DNA from: Prorocentrum cordatum
Lineage: Eukaryota > Sar > Dinophyceae > Prorocentrales > Prorocentraceae
Reading direction: 5' to 3'
Length of the DNA stretch: 64,000 nt
Assembly (NCBI GenBank): GCA_963575745.1
Contig: CAUYUJ010012147.1
Span: 148,517-212,516, forward strand
Below, piece by piece: positions 10,575 to 20,448 of this stretch (position 1 is its first letter; each line of letters starts with the position of its first letter). The position numbers and the translations under genes are program-made. The notes beneath the pieces are model-generated. The model searched no databases, was not told where the DNA came from, and worked only from the letters and a program-made list of their open reading frames with translations.

Positions 10575-10920
10575 CATTTGTTTTTTGTCGACCCGTGGGT
10601 GCCTGGGCCGCCCGGCTTGGTCGGGGGGCAACGGGTCGGCCTTGGGGGGTGGAGTCAATGAAACGGAAGTGTGTTCTGCTAGGGAGGCGGCGCGGCAACC
10701 CCCCGCAGCGCGCAGCGGGTAGACCTCCGGTCCGCCGTGCACATTGCGCCCTGAGTGTCCGTATTCTTTTTTGTTTCGTGCAGTGCTGCTGCCAGGGCGG
10801 GGGGCATCGCTCGGCAGTTCCTTGGCGAGGGGCGGTTGCCGTCTCTGGAAGTTTCTACTGGTTTCGCACTTGTCGTTGGCGCTGGGGGGCGCCTGACCGC
10901 CGCGCTCCCGGCGGAGTGTT
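10575..10920 (+). repeat. diverged duplication, copy 2
   Basis: Counterpart of 6780-7165: GTCGACCCGTGGGTGCC, GGGGCAACGGGTCGGCCT and GCTGGGGGGCGCCTGACCGC occur in the same order. It is about 3.8 kb downstream of copy 1. Confidence 0.7.
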
Positions 10921-11744
10921 CAGGGGCCTGGTTCTTTTGGGTGTCTGTTTGCGGGTTCCGAGGCATCGACCTTGCAAGTCTGCGCCGGGGTGCGGGGGGC
11001 GCTGGCGTCGACCGAGCTGTTTGGTACATCTGCTTGGGTTTGTTTTCGGGGTGGAGGGGTGCTCTGGCCGGGCTGGTCGCCGTGCTGTGAGCTGTGAGTG
11101 CCGGCGCTTTCGCTTTGTTGTCAGCGTCGCCATCGCCTTCGGGCCGCCCGTTGTGCCGGGTCTGGTCTCGCGCCGGGCCTTTCTGGGTGGGGGTCTCTGT
11201 GCCTTGTTGGCGTGTGATGCAGCTTAGGAGGGGCCGGGCCCTTTGCGATCCGCATAGGTGGGGGCGTCGTCAGGGCGGGGGGCGCCTTATGTACGTGTAT
11301 GCCTCGTGCGTGCGTGCGTTTGCGTGCGAGGTGTGCGCGTGCACTGTGCGTGCGTGCGTGTGTGTGTGTGCGTGGTGCGCGCGTGGCTCGATGTTCAAGG
11401 GTTGGCCCCCCCCCCCCCCCTCCCCTCTGTGGCGCGTGCTGGACGTTGCGCGGATGGAGGGCGCGCGCCAGTTTATTGTGTGGATGGGGCATCAGAGCTT
11501 CAGCGCGCATTTGTGCGCAGATGGTGAGTCGCTTTGCTCTCCCTTCACCCCGGGTCGAGATTGGCACCTCCTCTGACGCGCCTCGTCATGTGGACCCTGG
11601 GCTATGATTTGTTTTCGGGTGCCTCTGTGTTTCAATGCGAGATGTCCGCTTTTTTGGTCTCCGCCGCCCCTCCCCCCTCCCCTCCTCCCCCCCCCTCCCC
11701 ATCCCTCCCTTTCCCCCCTTGGCGGACGTGTCGTGTTGGTGTGG
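10921..11744. other. unassigned sequence with repeat copy 3
   Basis: Contains the diverged third copy of the 100-bp repeat (about 11125-11222), a GTGCGTGC-rich stretch (11290-11385) and a C run (11407-11420). No gene is supported. Confidence 0.5.
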
Positions 11745-12272
11745 CGCGCGCTTCGTCCTTTGGCTGGTCGACGAGCGCCGCCGCCCAGGCGTGCGCGACC
11801 CCGAACGGCCTCGACGTCATCTCCAGGGTTCCCGCGACGGGCTGGGCGCAGATCGCGGCGCGCGGCGTCTTCGGCGAGTTGCCCCAGGGCCAGCCCGTTG
11901 GCTCCGCCGCCGCGGCGGGCGACCCCGGCAGAAGAAGTTTGCGGCTGATATCGCCGGCGGTCGTCTGACCGCCCTATGGCGAGCATCGGCGTGCGCATCC
12001 AGGACCAGTCCGCGGGCTGCGTCGCCGTGGCGGGCGGGCCTGGCGTCCAGGTGCTAACGTCCATCGACGCTTGGGAAAAGCAGGAGAAGTTGGCGGCCGA
12101 GATCGCCAAATATCGTTTGGCCGAGGTCGCGATCATCGGCATGTTCATCCATGGCGGCTTGATCTGCTCCTCGCGCGGCGACTGGGCCCTCTGCGCCAGA
12201 TCCCTGCCGCTCGCGGCGGGCGCGCAGCGCCCTGTCGGCTTCTGGGGCCCTGTCGGGCCCCAGGCGGAGGGT
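11745..12272 (+). pseudogene. LHC repeat relic D (two units)
   Basis: The first part reads PNGLDVISRVPATGWAQIAARGVFGELPQGQPVG and, after a frameshift, KKFAADIAGGRLTAL. The second part (from about 11976) reads IQDQSAGCVAVAGGPGVQVLTSIDAWEK, then EKLAAEIAKYRLAEVAIIGMF, GDWALCARSLPL and PVGFWGPVGPQAEGSAEDFSR. This follows the LHC order SKVPAAGWAQI, ELSQDQSxGTPAA, VLTSxDPEEKxKKLAAELANGRLAMMAIIGMF, GDWALY, PVGFWDPxG. It is the best-preserved LHC-like stretch here, but helix-3 N-G-R-L-A-M-M has become K-Y-R-L-A-E-V, losing the Asn ligand, and at least one frameshift is needed. Either a decayed unit of an LHC polyprotein gene or, less likely, an exon with errors. Confidence 0.72.
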
Positions 12273-14480
12273 AGCGCGGAGGACTTCTCCAGGGCGCGTC
12301 AGATGCAGCGCGAGCGCGCGGCCGGCGACGACGCCGAGCTGGGCGTTCAGGACCTTGCGCGCAGCTGGGGCCTTGTCGGGCTGAAATCGGGGACGGAAAT
12401 CGTCTGCGGTCTCCCCGCCGGCGGGGCGGGTGTCGAAATTTCTTCCCGGGCGGATCCTCTCCGCGCCGTTGCGCGTCTCGCGGAGAGCTCTCCCGGGGCG
12501 CCCAGCTCGCCCCGCCCGGGCGCGGCCGCCCCGTCTCGCCCCCCCGACAGAGGGGATGAGTGACAGAAGACGCTGGCGACGGAGATCGCCAACGCCCTCC
12601 CCGTCCACGAGTGCGAGCGCTGGCGTCCCGCCCCAGGGCGGTCCCAGAGCTACCAGGAGTGAGACCGCTGAGCTCTGTTTCAGCGTTGGGGGTGAAGCCG
12701 AATAATCCCGGGCCCGCGCCGCCCCCGGCCTCCCCCCCCCTCAGGGCGGCTGTCTTGGAACCCCTCCTGACCCCCGCAGGCAGCCTCGCCCTGTCGGCGA
12801 CGGCGGAGGGCCTCCAGAGGCCCGATGCTCCCCCGACACTTTTGATTTGCAGGGCGAGAGCGAACCTCTTCCGCTTGAAGCTAAGCGGGGCGCGCACATT
12901 TTCAATTTGCAGAGACAGGGCGGAAGTACTCCCCCGACACGTGCGATCCTCAGGACCTTTTACCGCACTCCTTGCCTCAGGTCGGACCACGTCCGCTGCG
13001 TCCACAAACTGATGCGCCTGTTAGGTGCCCCCCCTGCCCCGCCGCCCGCCGCCCTGCGCCCGGTGCCGCCGGGGGGCCGCCGCTGGTGGAGCCTGGAGCT
13101 GGACCCGATCGATTCGTCGCCCCCTTCGACGGGGGCCATGCCGGGGCCCGAAGCCCAGAGGGGCGCCCCGCGGGTCTGGTCGGGCGCAGCGGTGCGGGCA
13201 GCAGCCTCGACAAGCACGGCGGGGGCCGGGGGCCCCCGCTGCTGCTGGGCCCTTCGCGTCGTGTGCGGGCCCCGAGACTGCCCTCCTCGGCCCAGCGATC
13301 CCTCGCTGGCGATGGGGCGCCGTGGGCGTCTTAAGTAGGGGGCTGAAGTTGCCCGCGATCGCCCCTCCGGCGGGGGCGGGCGTTGACGTGTCTGCCTGGG
13401 TGGGTCCTTTGCGCGCTGCTGCGCGCCTCGCCGAGTGCTATCCCAGGGCGCCTGGCTTGCCCTGATCTGCTACGTCCGCTCCGAGTAGCCCCCCTGACGG
13501 GGGAGATGAGAAACGGGGGGGGGGGGGTCGACGGAGATCGCCGACGCACCCCTTGCCACGAGCGCTTTTGACCTTCGGGCCGTTTTGAATTTCCCGCCCC
13601 AGGTCGGACAGCGTCCGCTCATTTCAATAATTTACGCACCTGTTCGGTGCCTCCCCTGCCGCGTCGCCCGCCGCCCTGCGCCCTGAGCCGCTGGGGAGCT
13701 GCCGCCGCTGGTCGGACCGCATCCGCTGATTCCAACGATTGATGCACCTGTTCGGTGTCCCCCGGCCCCGCCGCCCGCCGCCCAGCGCCCGGGGCCGCCT
13801 GGGGGCCGCCGCCGCTGGGGCCTGGAGCTGGACCTGATCGCGTCGTCGCCCCTTGGACGGGGGCCATGCCCAGGCCCGATGCCCGGGCGGGGCCCCCCGG
13901 GTCTGGTCGGGCGCAGCGGCGCGGGCAGCAGCCTCAACCTACGCGGCGGAGGCGGAGGCCCCCGCTGCTGCCGAGCCCCTCGCGCGTCGTTTCGACGGGC
14001 CCCGAGACGGCCCTTCCAGGCGAGTGATCCCCCGCTGGCGGTGGGGCGCCGTGAGCGTCCCAAGTTGGGGGCTGAAGTTGTCCGCGATCGCCCCGCCGGC
14101 GGGGCGGGCGTTGACGTCTCTTCCCAGGTGGGTCCTCTCCACGCTGCTGCGCCTTCCTGGGGCGCCTGGCTGCCCCTGCCCGGCTACGGCCGCCCCGAGT
14201 CGCACCCCCGACAGGGGTGTGTGCGTGAAGCGCGGGAGGTTGGCGACGGAGATCGCCGACGCCCCCCAGCCACGAGTGCATGCGCCTGCATCCCAGGGCG
14301 GTTCCTGAACCGCCCCCTCCGCCCCCGCGGGGCAATGCCAGGGCGTCGGCGCACCCGCTTCGGATTGCATCCGCGACGAGGGGGCCCCCGGGGTCCTCCA
14401 TCTCCTTCCTCCTGGCGGATCCGAGGGCCCGCGGGGCGTTTTATCGGGCTCCCCGCCTAGGGGCGGACCTCGTCTGCTGA
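12273..14480 (+). repeat. degenerate tandem array, units of about 0.7 kb, probably LHC-derived
   Basis: Three units share, in order, a GCCGCCCGCCGCCC block, GGTCTGGTCGGGCGCAGCGG, a GGGGCGGGCGTTGACGT-like block and GACGGAGATCGCC(A/G)ACGC. Ends of units lie near 12605, 13560 and 14280; a short block resembling GGTCGGACNNCGTCCGCTG precedes units near 12980, 13600, 13710 and 14460. The unit ends read K-L-A-T-E-I-A-(N/D), like the helix-3 entry KLAAEIANG of LHC proteins, and the first unit reads GLKSG and RLAESSPGAP where LHC has GLKFA and ELSQDQSPGTP. I infer that a decaying LHC segment was amplified; the alternative is an unrelated GC-rich satellite. Confidence 0.55.
12836..12895 (+). repeat. 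dispersed short repeat, copy 2
   Basis: Inverted near-match of the repeat at 300-352. A weaker version (CACATTTTCAATTTGCAGAG) follows at once, at about 12895-12920. Confidence 0.7.
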
Positions 14481-15080
14481 TTCCAACCATTGGCGCTATT
14501 GTTCGACGCCCCCCCCGCCCCGCCGCTCGCCGCCTGGCGCCCGGAGCTGCTGGGGGGCCGGCGGCTGGAGGTGGGGCGAAGGGGCCGGGGTCGACGCGAA
14601 GCAGAGGTGCCTCCCCGACGGACGAGAGAACCCTCTGCAGCGACCAGCTATATCGCGGCTGTGCCGACCCAGGCCCGTCAGTCAACTGGGCCCCCTCCCC
14701 GCAGGGTCCCGCTGGGCTCAGGGAGGGTGCGCGCGAACCCTTGGGCTCTTGTTCGGTGACGCTTCCGCCGGGGTGGAAGGAGGAATGGGGGCTGTGGGCG
14801 TGTGTGGGGATTCTTCCCTGTCGCCTCGGAAGGATAGCATGGCGCAGCGTCGCCATCGCGAGCGCATCGAGTGTCCTTCGTCGCCGCGGCTGGACATCGG
14901 CGCGCAGGTGCGCCATCCTGCGCGGGTGGGTCATCCGATGCGTAATTTTCCCATTATCACTTGATAAGAAAGTTATGGGTGGAAGCAAAAACGCGATACC
15001 CGCCCGGGTTTTCCGTCGGAGGAGCGGAAATGCGAGCGCAGTGGCGCGCGCGGCCGCGCGCGACCCGCCGCTGGTAATAA
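14481..15080. other. unassigned sequence
   Basis: GC-rich at first, then more balanced (14740-15030). No recognisable product in frames up to 114 codons. Confidence 0.4.
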
Positions 15081-15215
15081 CGTGAATGCGCGGGCGTCGC
15101 GGCGACGGCGGCGGCGACGGTGACGACGGCGGCGGCGTCGGCGCCGACGGCGATGGCGACGGCGGCAACGGCGACGGCGGCGACGACGAACGTCGGCGAC
15201 GGCGGCGACAGGGCC
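15081..15215. repeat. GGCGAC-type hexanucleotide repeat
   Basis: Imperfect GGCGAC/GGCGGC repeats. Many frames stay open through it for compositional reasons. Confidence 0.85.
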
Positions 15216-16087
15216 TGGGCCCACGGGCCAACTTGCGCCCCGCCCTCGTTCCTGGAGCCCCGCGCCAGATCTTCTGAGGGTGGCGAACTTTTTGCGCGCA
15301 GTTTGGCCCCAGCCGTCTCTCCGCTGTGCTAAAACATTTTTTCCGGTTTTCGCAATGAGTCGTTTATTGGGGCGCATTGAGCGGTTGTCCTCTCGTTATA
15401 GTAGCGCCGTTTTCTCGCTTCAGTAAAGCCGCTTCCTCGCGTTAGTGAAGCCGCTTCTTCGCTCTTCAGGGCCGCGGTCTTGTTTTCCCCGCCAAGTCGC
15501 CCCCCGATGCATTGCTCGAGTAACCGGGGTCGCGTTGCATCGGGTCGCGCAGGGCGCGAGCGCGCGACGCGGCTCGGAAATTTGGGCGCGCCGCCGCGGC
15601 TGTCGCGCAACAGAGCAGGATCACTCTACCAAAAGGCTCGTTCCCTTTGGCAAACAGCCCCTTCAAAGTAAGAGTGTGAACTTTCCGTTAAAGATCATGC
15701 GCCGCAGCTCAGGCGGGGCGGCGCCTGGCGACCCCCCTTGCGTTCTGCCGGCTCTGCGACGACCTGCCCGCGGGGCGTCGCCGACTGCCATCGCAACGAG
15801 CATCCCCTGCCAACGCTGACTGCCCTTCCCTGCCCCCCCGCCCAAGCGGCGACGGGCGCTGGCAGCTCCGGCGCCGAGGGCTACCCCAGTGCCCCCCGGG
15901 GCGGACAGCGCGCCGTCCTCGCCGTCCCCGTCCCAGGAGGTCCCTCACGACCCCCCTTATGCAGGGGGGGGTCTGGCTGTCGCGGTCAGAAGGATACATC
16001 GCGCGGGCGGCGAACCCAGTGCGGCCCGGACCAGGTACTGCGCTCGGCGCGGTGGTGGCACCGGAGGCCCTGGCCGACGCGGCGCCG
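15216..16087. other. unassigned sequence
   Basis: Includes a short tandem of GTAAAGCCGCTTCCTCGC-like units (15410-15465) and two small hairpins: CGATGCA/TGCATCG (about 15507-15542) and CCAAA/TTTGG (about 15629-15651). No coding sequence recognised. Confidence 0.45.
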
Positions 16088-16480
16088 CCGACGCGGCGCC
16101 GCCTTCTTTCGCAGCTTCCTCCACCTGCTGGCCTCGTCGCCACCCTGATTCTGTCTCCCCGCCCGCGGCGGCGCCGCGTGTCGCCGCCGCCCCCGCCGCT
16201 CGCTCCGCCTGCCGCGCCGACCTCGCCCGCCCCCCCGCCCTGCCTCGCCCTGGCAACCCTTGCGCAGGAGGGCCGGCCGCGACCGGCACGGCGCCGCCCT
16301 CCTTCGCGGCTTCTTCCGCCTTCTGGCCTCGTCGCCACCCTGGCTCGATCCCCCCCCCGCCCGCGGCGGCGCCGCGCGCTGCCGCCGCCCCCCCCATCTC
16401 CTCGGCTGCGGGCCGCGCCCGCCCCCCCGCTTTATCTCGCCCTGGCAGCCCTCGCCCTGGAGCGCCATTTGTTTCTATCG
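16088..16480. repeat. two-copy tandem repeat of about 200 bp
   Basis: CGGCGCCGCCTTCTTTCGC and CTTCT/TTCC...CTGGCCTCGTCGCCACCCTG recur at about 16291 as CGGCGCCGCCCTCCTTCGC and CTGGCCTCGTCGCCACCCTGG. Both copies end in CGCCCTGGCA. Confidence 0.75.
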
Positions 16481-16539
16481 CCTCGGTGGGCGCGCCCCTA
16501 CGCTGGCGCCGACGGCGCCCCGCCTCCACGCTTCCGTTT

Positions 16540-17055
16540 CCGACGCCGGCGCCGCCGCCGGCAGGCGGCTCCGACGGCTCCGTCGCCGACGCTGGCGCCG
16601 ACGCCGACGCGGCGCCGACGCTTCCGCCGACGCAGGCGCCGTCGCGGACGCCGACGCCGTCGCTGACGCCGACGCCGTCGCTGACCGTGAAGTCCCGGCG
16701 TTAGTTGTCGAAGATAATGTATGCATGGTGCAAGTTTGGCGGCTGCTACCCAGTCGGGTAAATTGCGTTCGGTCGGCGGCCGAGGCAAAGTTGGGCAAGG
16801 TGTGTTCCGTCCACGATTGTGGCTGCGACGCCCGCGCCGCCCTGGCGGCGCTGCTCAGCGAGATTCGAGAGACTACGCTGGGGCCCGGCGTCGTCAGCTA
16901 CAGCGCTGGAGTCAGCGCGCGTGGCCGACGCTGACGCCTGCGCCCGCGCCGGCGCCGGCGCCGGCGATTCCGCCGACGCCGACGCCGACGCCAACGCCGA
17001 CTCGACGCTGGCGACGCCCCTGCAGACGCCGACGACTCCGTCGACGACGCTGCCC
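16540..17055. repeat. GCCGAC-type repeat blocks
   Basis: Two blocks (about 16540-16690 and 16920-17050) of GCCGACGCCGAC-like sequence, translating as Ala-Asp, Pro-Thr or Arg-Arg depending on frame. A short less repetitive piece (16690-16860) separates them. Confidence 0.85.
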
Positions 17056-18480
17056 CCCTCCGGAGCGGCCCCGCGCGTGCCCCCCCGCGCCCTCCTTTTT
17101 GCTGGCGCCTCCGTGCGGTGCCACCACCTCTGGTGCTGTCCGCTCTGCTCTCGCCGCCTCCGCGCCGCCGCTCCGCGCTGGCTCCTGGGCGTGCGCCCCC
17201 GCCCCCCCGGTGCTCTCGGGGCTTGGCCCGCCCTGCGGGCGCGGGGGCCTGCTGACCCCCCCAGCCCAGCAACGGCCCCACTCGGCAGCGGTGGTCGGGG
17301 TTCTCCAGTCGCCGCTGGCAGCGGGCCTGCCCGCCCCCCCACCGGCTGCAGCGATCCGCCACTCCGTGGCCCAGCTCCGTGCGGCCCCGCGCCCGCCCCC
17401 TCGCCGCCTTCCGCCTGGGCGGCCGCCTCCTTCGCTGGGGTTTCGCCCGTTCTCTGTTGCGCCTCGGTGCTGCCCCCCGCCCGGCAGGGCCGCCCCCCCG
17501 GCTGTCCGCCGGGTTCGTTTGCTTCGCTTTCCGCTTATGCGGCCTTGCCGCGGGCGCCCTCGGGCAATAGCTGGCGCAGCTCCGCGGCGTCCTCCGCCCC
17601 GCCCCGCTCGCCTGGCGGCCCCCCTGTGGGTCGTCTGCTCGACCGCCGCGCTGCTGGTGCACCTGTTTGGGGCTTGTCTCTGCGCCTTTTGCGCCCGTTG
17701 GTGCCCCCCCGCGCGCGCTCGGCCTTTCCGGGTGGCGCCTCTGCTCTCGCTCTTGGCGTCCACCCCCGCGTGCTCTCGGGCCGCGTCCACCGTGCTTCTC
17801 TGCTTGTCCTTGGAACTGCCGCCTTGGCCGTTTGTCCGGGTGGAGGCCCCGTCCCCGCCGTTGCATCCCTTGCCCCGGCTTGACGGGTCGCTGGTTTTCT
17901 GCAGGGTTTTGGGCAGGCGTTGCCTGTGGCCTCCGCCCTGTCTGTCTGGCCCTCTCTGGTTCTTGGGGGCTGGTCGACCTTGGCCGCCCTCCGGGCCAGG
18001 CCCCTCTTTGCTTGGTCTGCAGGCTTGCTTGCGGTCCTCGTTCCGGCTCCGCTGCTGGGTCTGCTCGCCCGCTGCTCCGCCCCCCCCCGCGGTCCTTAAC
18101 CGGGGGTGCCGGGGCCGCCCGCCATCTGACGCCTCGCAGGTCCATGGGTCTCGGCGCTTCTTCTCGCTTCGCCTGCTGGGCTCTTCCCAGCTGCCCGCCG
18201 GCCCATCTCCTGAGGTGGTCTTCTCCGGCTGCTCTGTCGCCTGGAATGTCGGTTCGGTCTCGTCGCGCGGCCGCCATGCTGTGCTGCCCGTCCCCAACAG
18301 TGTCTTACCCCCCGCCTCGCGCGGCGGCCCCTGGCTGCTACCCTCCCCCGGCTGCCCCGCGGCTGCCGCCCCGCCGCCGCGGCGCCGTCCATGCCGCGGC
18401 CTGGCCCCGCTCTGAGCGGCCCCTGCTTCCGTCCCCCTCCCGCCCGCGCCGGGCCTTCCCCTTCCCTTGTCGCGCATCGC
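17056..18480. other. GC-rich sequence with overlapping long open frames
   Basis: Frames of 350-560 codons are open on both strands here at once. All are Pro/Arg/Ala/Gly- or Cys/Leu-rich and none shows a domain. Stop codons are rare because the DNA is poor in A and T. I do not call a gene; an expressed one cannot be excluded. Confidence 0.5.
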
Positions 18481-18562
18481 GGCTTAATTCGCACTTGAGT
18501 GCCCTGCGTGTGCCCTACCCGCCAGCGCAGTCACTCTGCCGAGCCGCCGCCGCAAAAGTGTT

Positions 18563-18590
18563 TGTGTGTGTGTGTGCGTGTGTGTGTGTG

Positions 18591-18621
<31 letters not shown>
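18563..18621. repeat. TG then CT microsatellite
   Basis: Adjacent TG-rich and (CT)n tracts at the junction with the AT-rich island. Confidence 0.9.
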
Positions 18622-18629
<8 letters not shown>

Positions 18630-18689
18630 TCTCGGCCCGGCCCGCTGGCGCTGCCGACGCGCTTGCGACCGCCAGGGCTACCGTCGCAT

Positions 18690-19361
18690 GCTTTGTTTAT
18701 ATTATATCATCTTATATCGTAACATATAATATTTCAGTATAGTATATTATGCAATGTTATACAACATCGTATACCTAATATTATTATGTAGCATGTTACC
18801 ATATAGTACAATGTATTTATAATTTATTGTGTTAAGTTGTAACATATTGTATTATTTCATTAATGTAATATTCTACAATATTATATCATAATATAAGTAC
18901 AGTATGGTACATTCTAGTATGTCGTATTGCTAAATATGGTGCGTTATAGTATTTGGTACTGTATTAAATTGTATGGTGTTGTTTTGTACTCTATGATATT
19001 TCATTCTATTGTAATAACTTCTAGTATGTAGAATATATTATATGATATTTTATTATAGAAGCTAACATATCATGTTAGAGTGCAGCTTATTATATATGGT
19101 ATATTATTGTATTGTATTGTATCATATTGTATGACATTATTTCATATTGTATCATATTATATCATATTAAAGTATAACATGATGCACCGTATTATTTTAT
19201 ATTGCATTACATGATATGGCATTTTCTGATATGGTATGAAAACTTATCATGTGACATCATATTCTGTAATATCACATCATATTAATTTTATTATGGTTTA
19301 TGCCATTGTATACCATTATATATCTTTATATCATATTGTATCATATGTATGTATTTATATA

Positions 19362-19398
<37 letters not shown>

Positions 19399-19420
19399 AT
19401 GCATGTATGTATGTACGAGG
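18690..19420. other. AT-rich island
   Basis: About 700 bases of very low GC made of cryptic repeats around ATATTGTATCATATT, ending in an (AT)n tract (19362-19395). It contrasts sharply with the surrounding DNA. No protein or organelle gene was recognised in it. Confidence 0.85.
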
Positions 19421-19449
19421 TGGGGGAGAGCATGCGGACGAGGGCAACA

Positions 19450-20083
19450 TGCATAACGAGGAGGAGGAACGTGGCAGAAGGAGGAGGATGAGGAAAACCA
19501 TGAGGATGATGCTGATGATGATAATGCTGATGGCGAGAAGGATGATGATGTTATTGGTGATGATGGTGGTTATGTAGTGAATGATCATGCTGATGGTGGT
19601 GAGTGATCGTGGGGATGGTGATGATAATGACGATGGTGGTGAGGACGACGCCGACGATGATGTATAGGACGATGATGGTGATGCTGATGATGATGTCACA
19701 GATGATAATGCGGATTGTTGTTATGAGTATGGCGGCGACGAAAATGATGGTGATGCTGTTGATGCTTATGGGAATGGTAACGTGGATGCTGATTATGATG
19801 ATGAGGATGATGCGGATGATGCTGGGGGTGATGGTGATTATGATGAGGCTGATGCTGTTGATGCTAATGCTGATGTATGGTGGTGATAACAATGATGATG
19901 TTGTTGATTATGATGAGGATGGTGCTTATGACTATGATGATGGTGCGGATGAAGTTAATGATGATGCTGCTGATGGTGATGATGACGATGACGATGATGA
20001 CTATTTTGATGATGAGGAGAGGATGGGGAAGAGGATGATGATGATCATGATGATGATGATGTTGTTGATGATGATGATGTTGC

Positions 20084-20130
<47 letters not shown>

Positions 20131-20137
20131 CTGCTGC

Positions 20138-20183
<46 letters not shown>

Positions 20184-20293
20184 GGTGGTGATGGTGGTGG
20201 TGATGATGATGATGAGGATGAGGAGGAGGAGGAGGAGAACACGGATGATGATGATGATGATGATGACGATGACGATGACGATGTTGACGATGT

Positions 20294-20348
<55 letters not shown>
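19450..20348. repeat. GAT/ATG trinucleotide array
   Basis: Imperfect GATGATG repeats, becoming purer towards the gap. Translations are runs of Asp, Met or (minus strand) His and Ser and are not evidence of genes. Confidence 0.95.
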
Positions 20349-20448
20349 NNNNNNNNNNNNNNNNNNNNNNNNNNNNNNNNNNNNNNNNNNNNNNNNNNNN
20401 NNNNNNNNNNNNNNNNNNNNNNNNNNNNNNNNNNNNNNNNNNNNNNNN
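20349..20448. other. assembly gap (100 N)
   Basis: Exactly 100 N, a standard placeholder, so its true size is unknown. It separates the GAT array from the Ty3-like polyprotein and removes that protein's C-terminal part. Confidence 0.98.

Noticed and set aside
15501-15700. Small structured RNA gene suggested by two hairpins
   Set aside because: The stems are only 5-9 bases and match no RNA family I can recognise.
16721-18415. 564-codon plus-strand frame and 460-520-codon minus-strand frames over the same DNA
   Set aside because: All are open together because the region is GC-rich and repetitive. None shows a domain, and composition differs from the coding frames that can be recognised.
19603-20348. 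Long Met/Asp-rich frame (+) and His/Ser-rich frames (-)
   Set aside because: Pure translation of the GAT array, extended through N.
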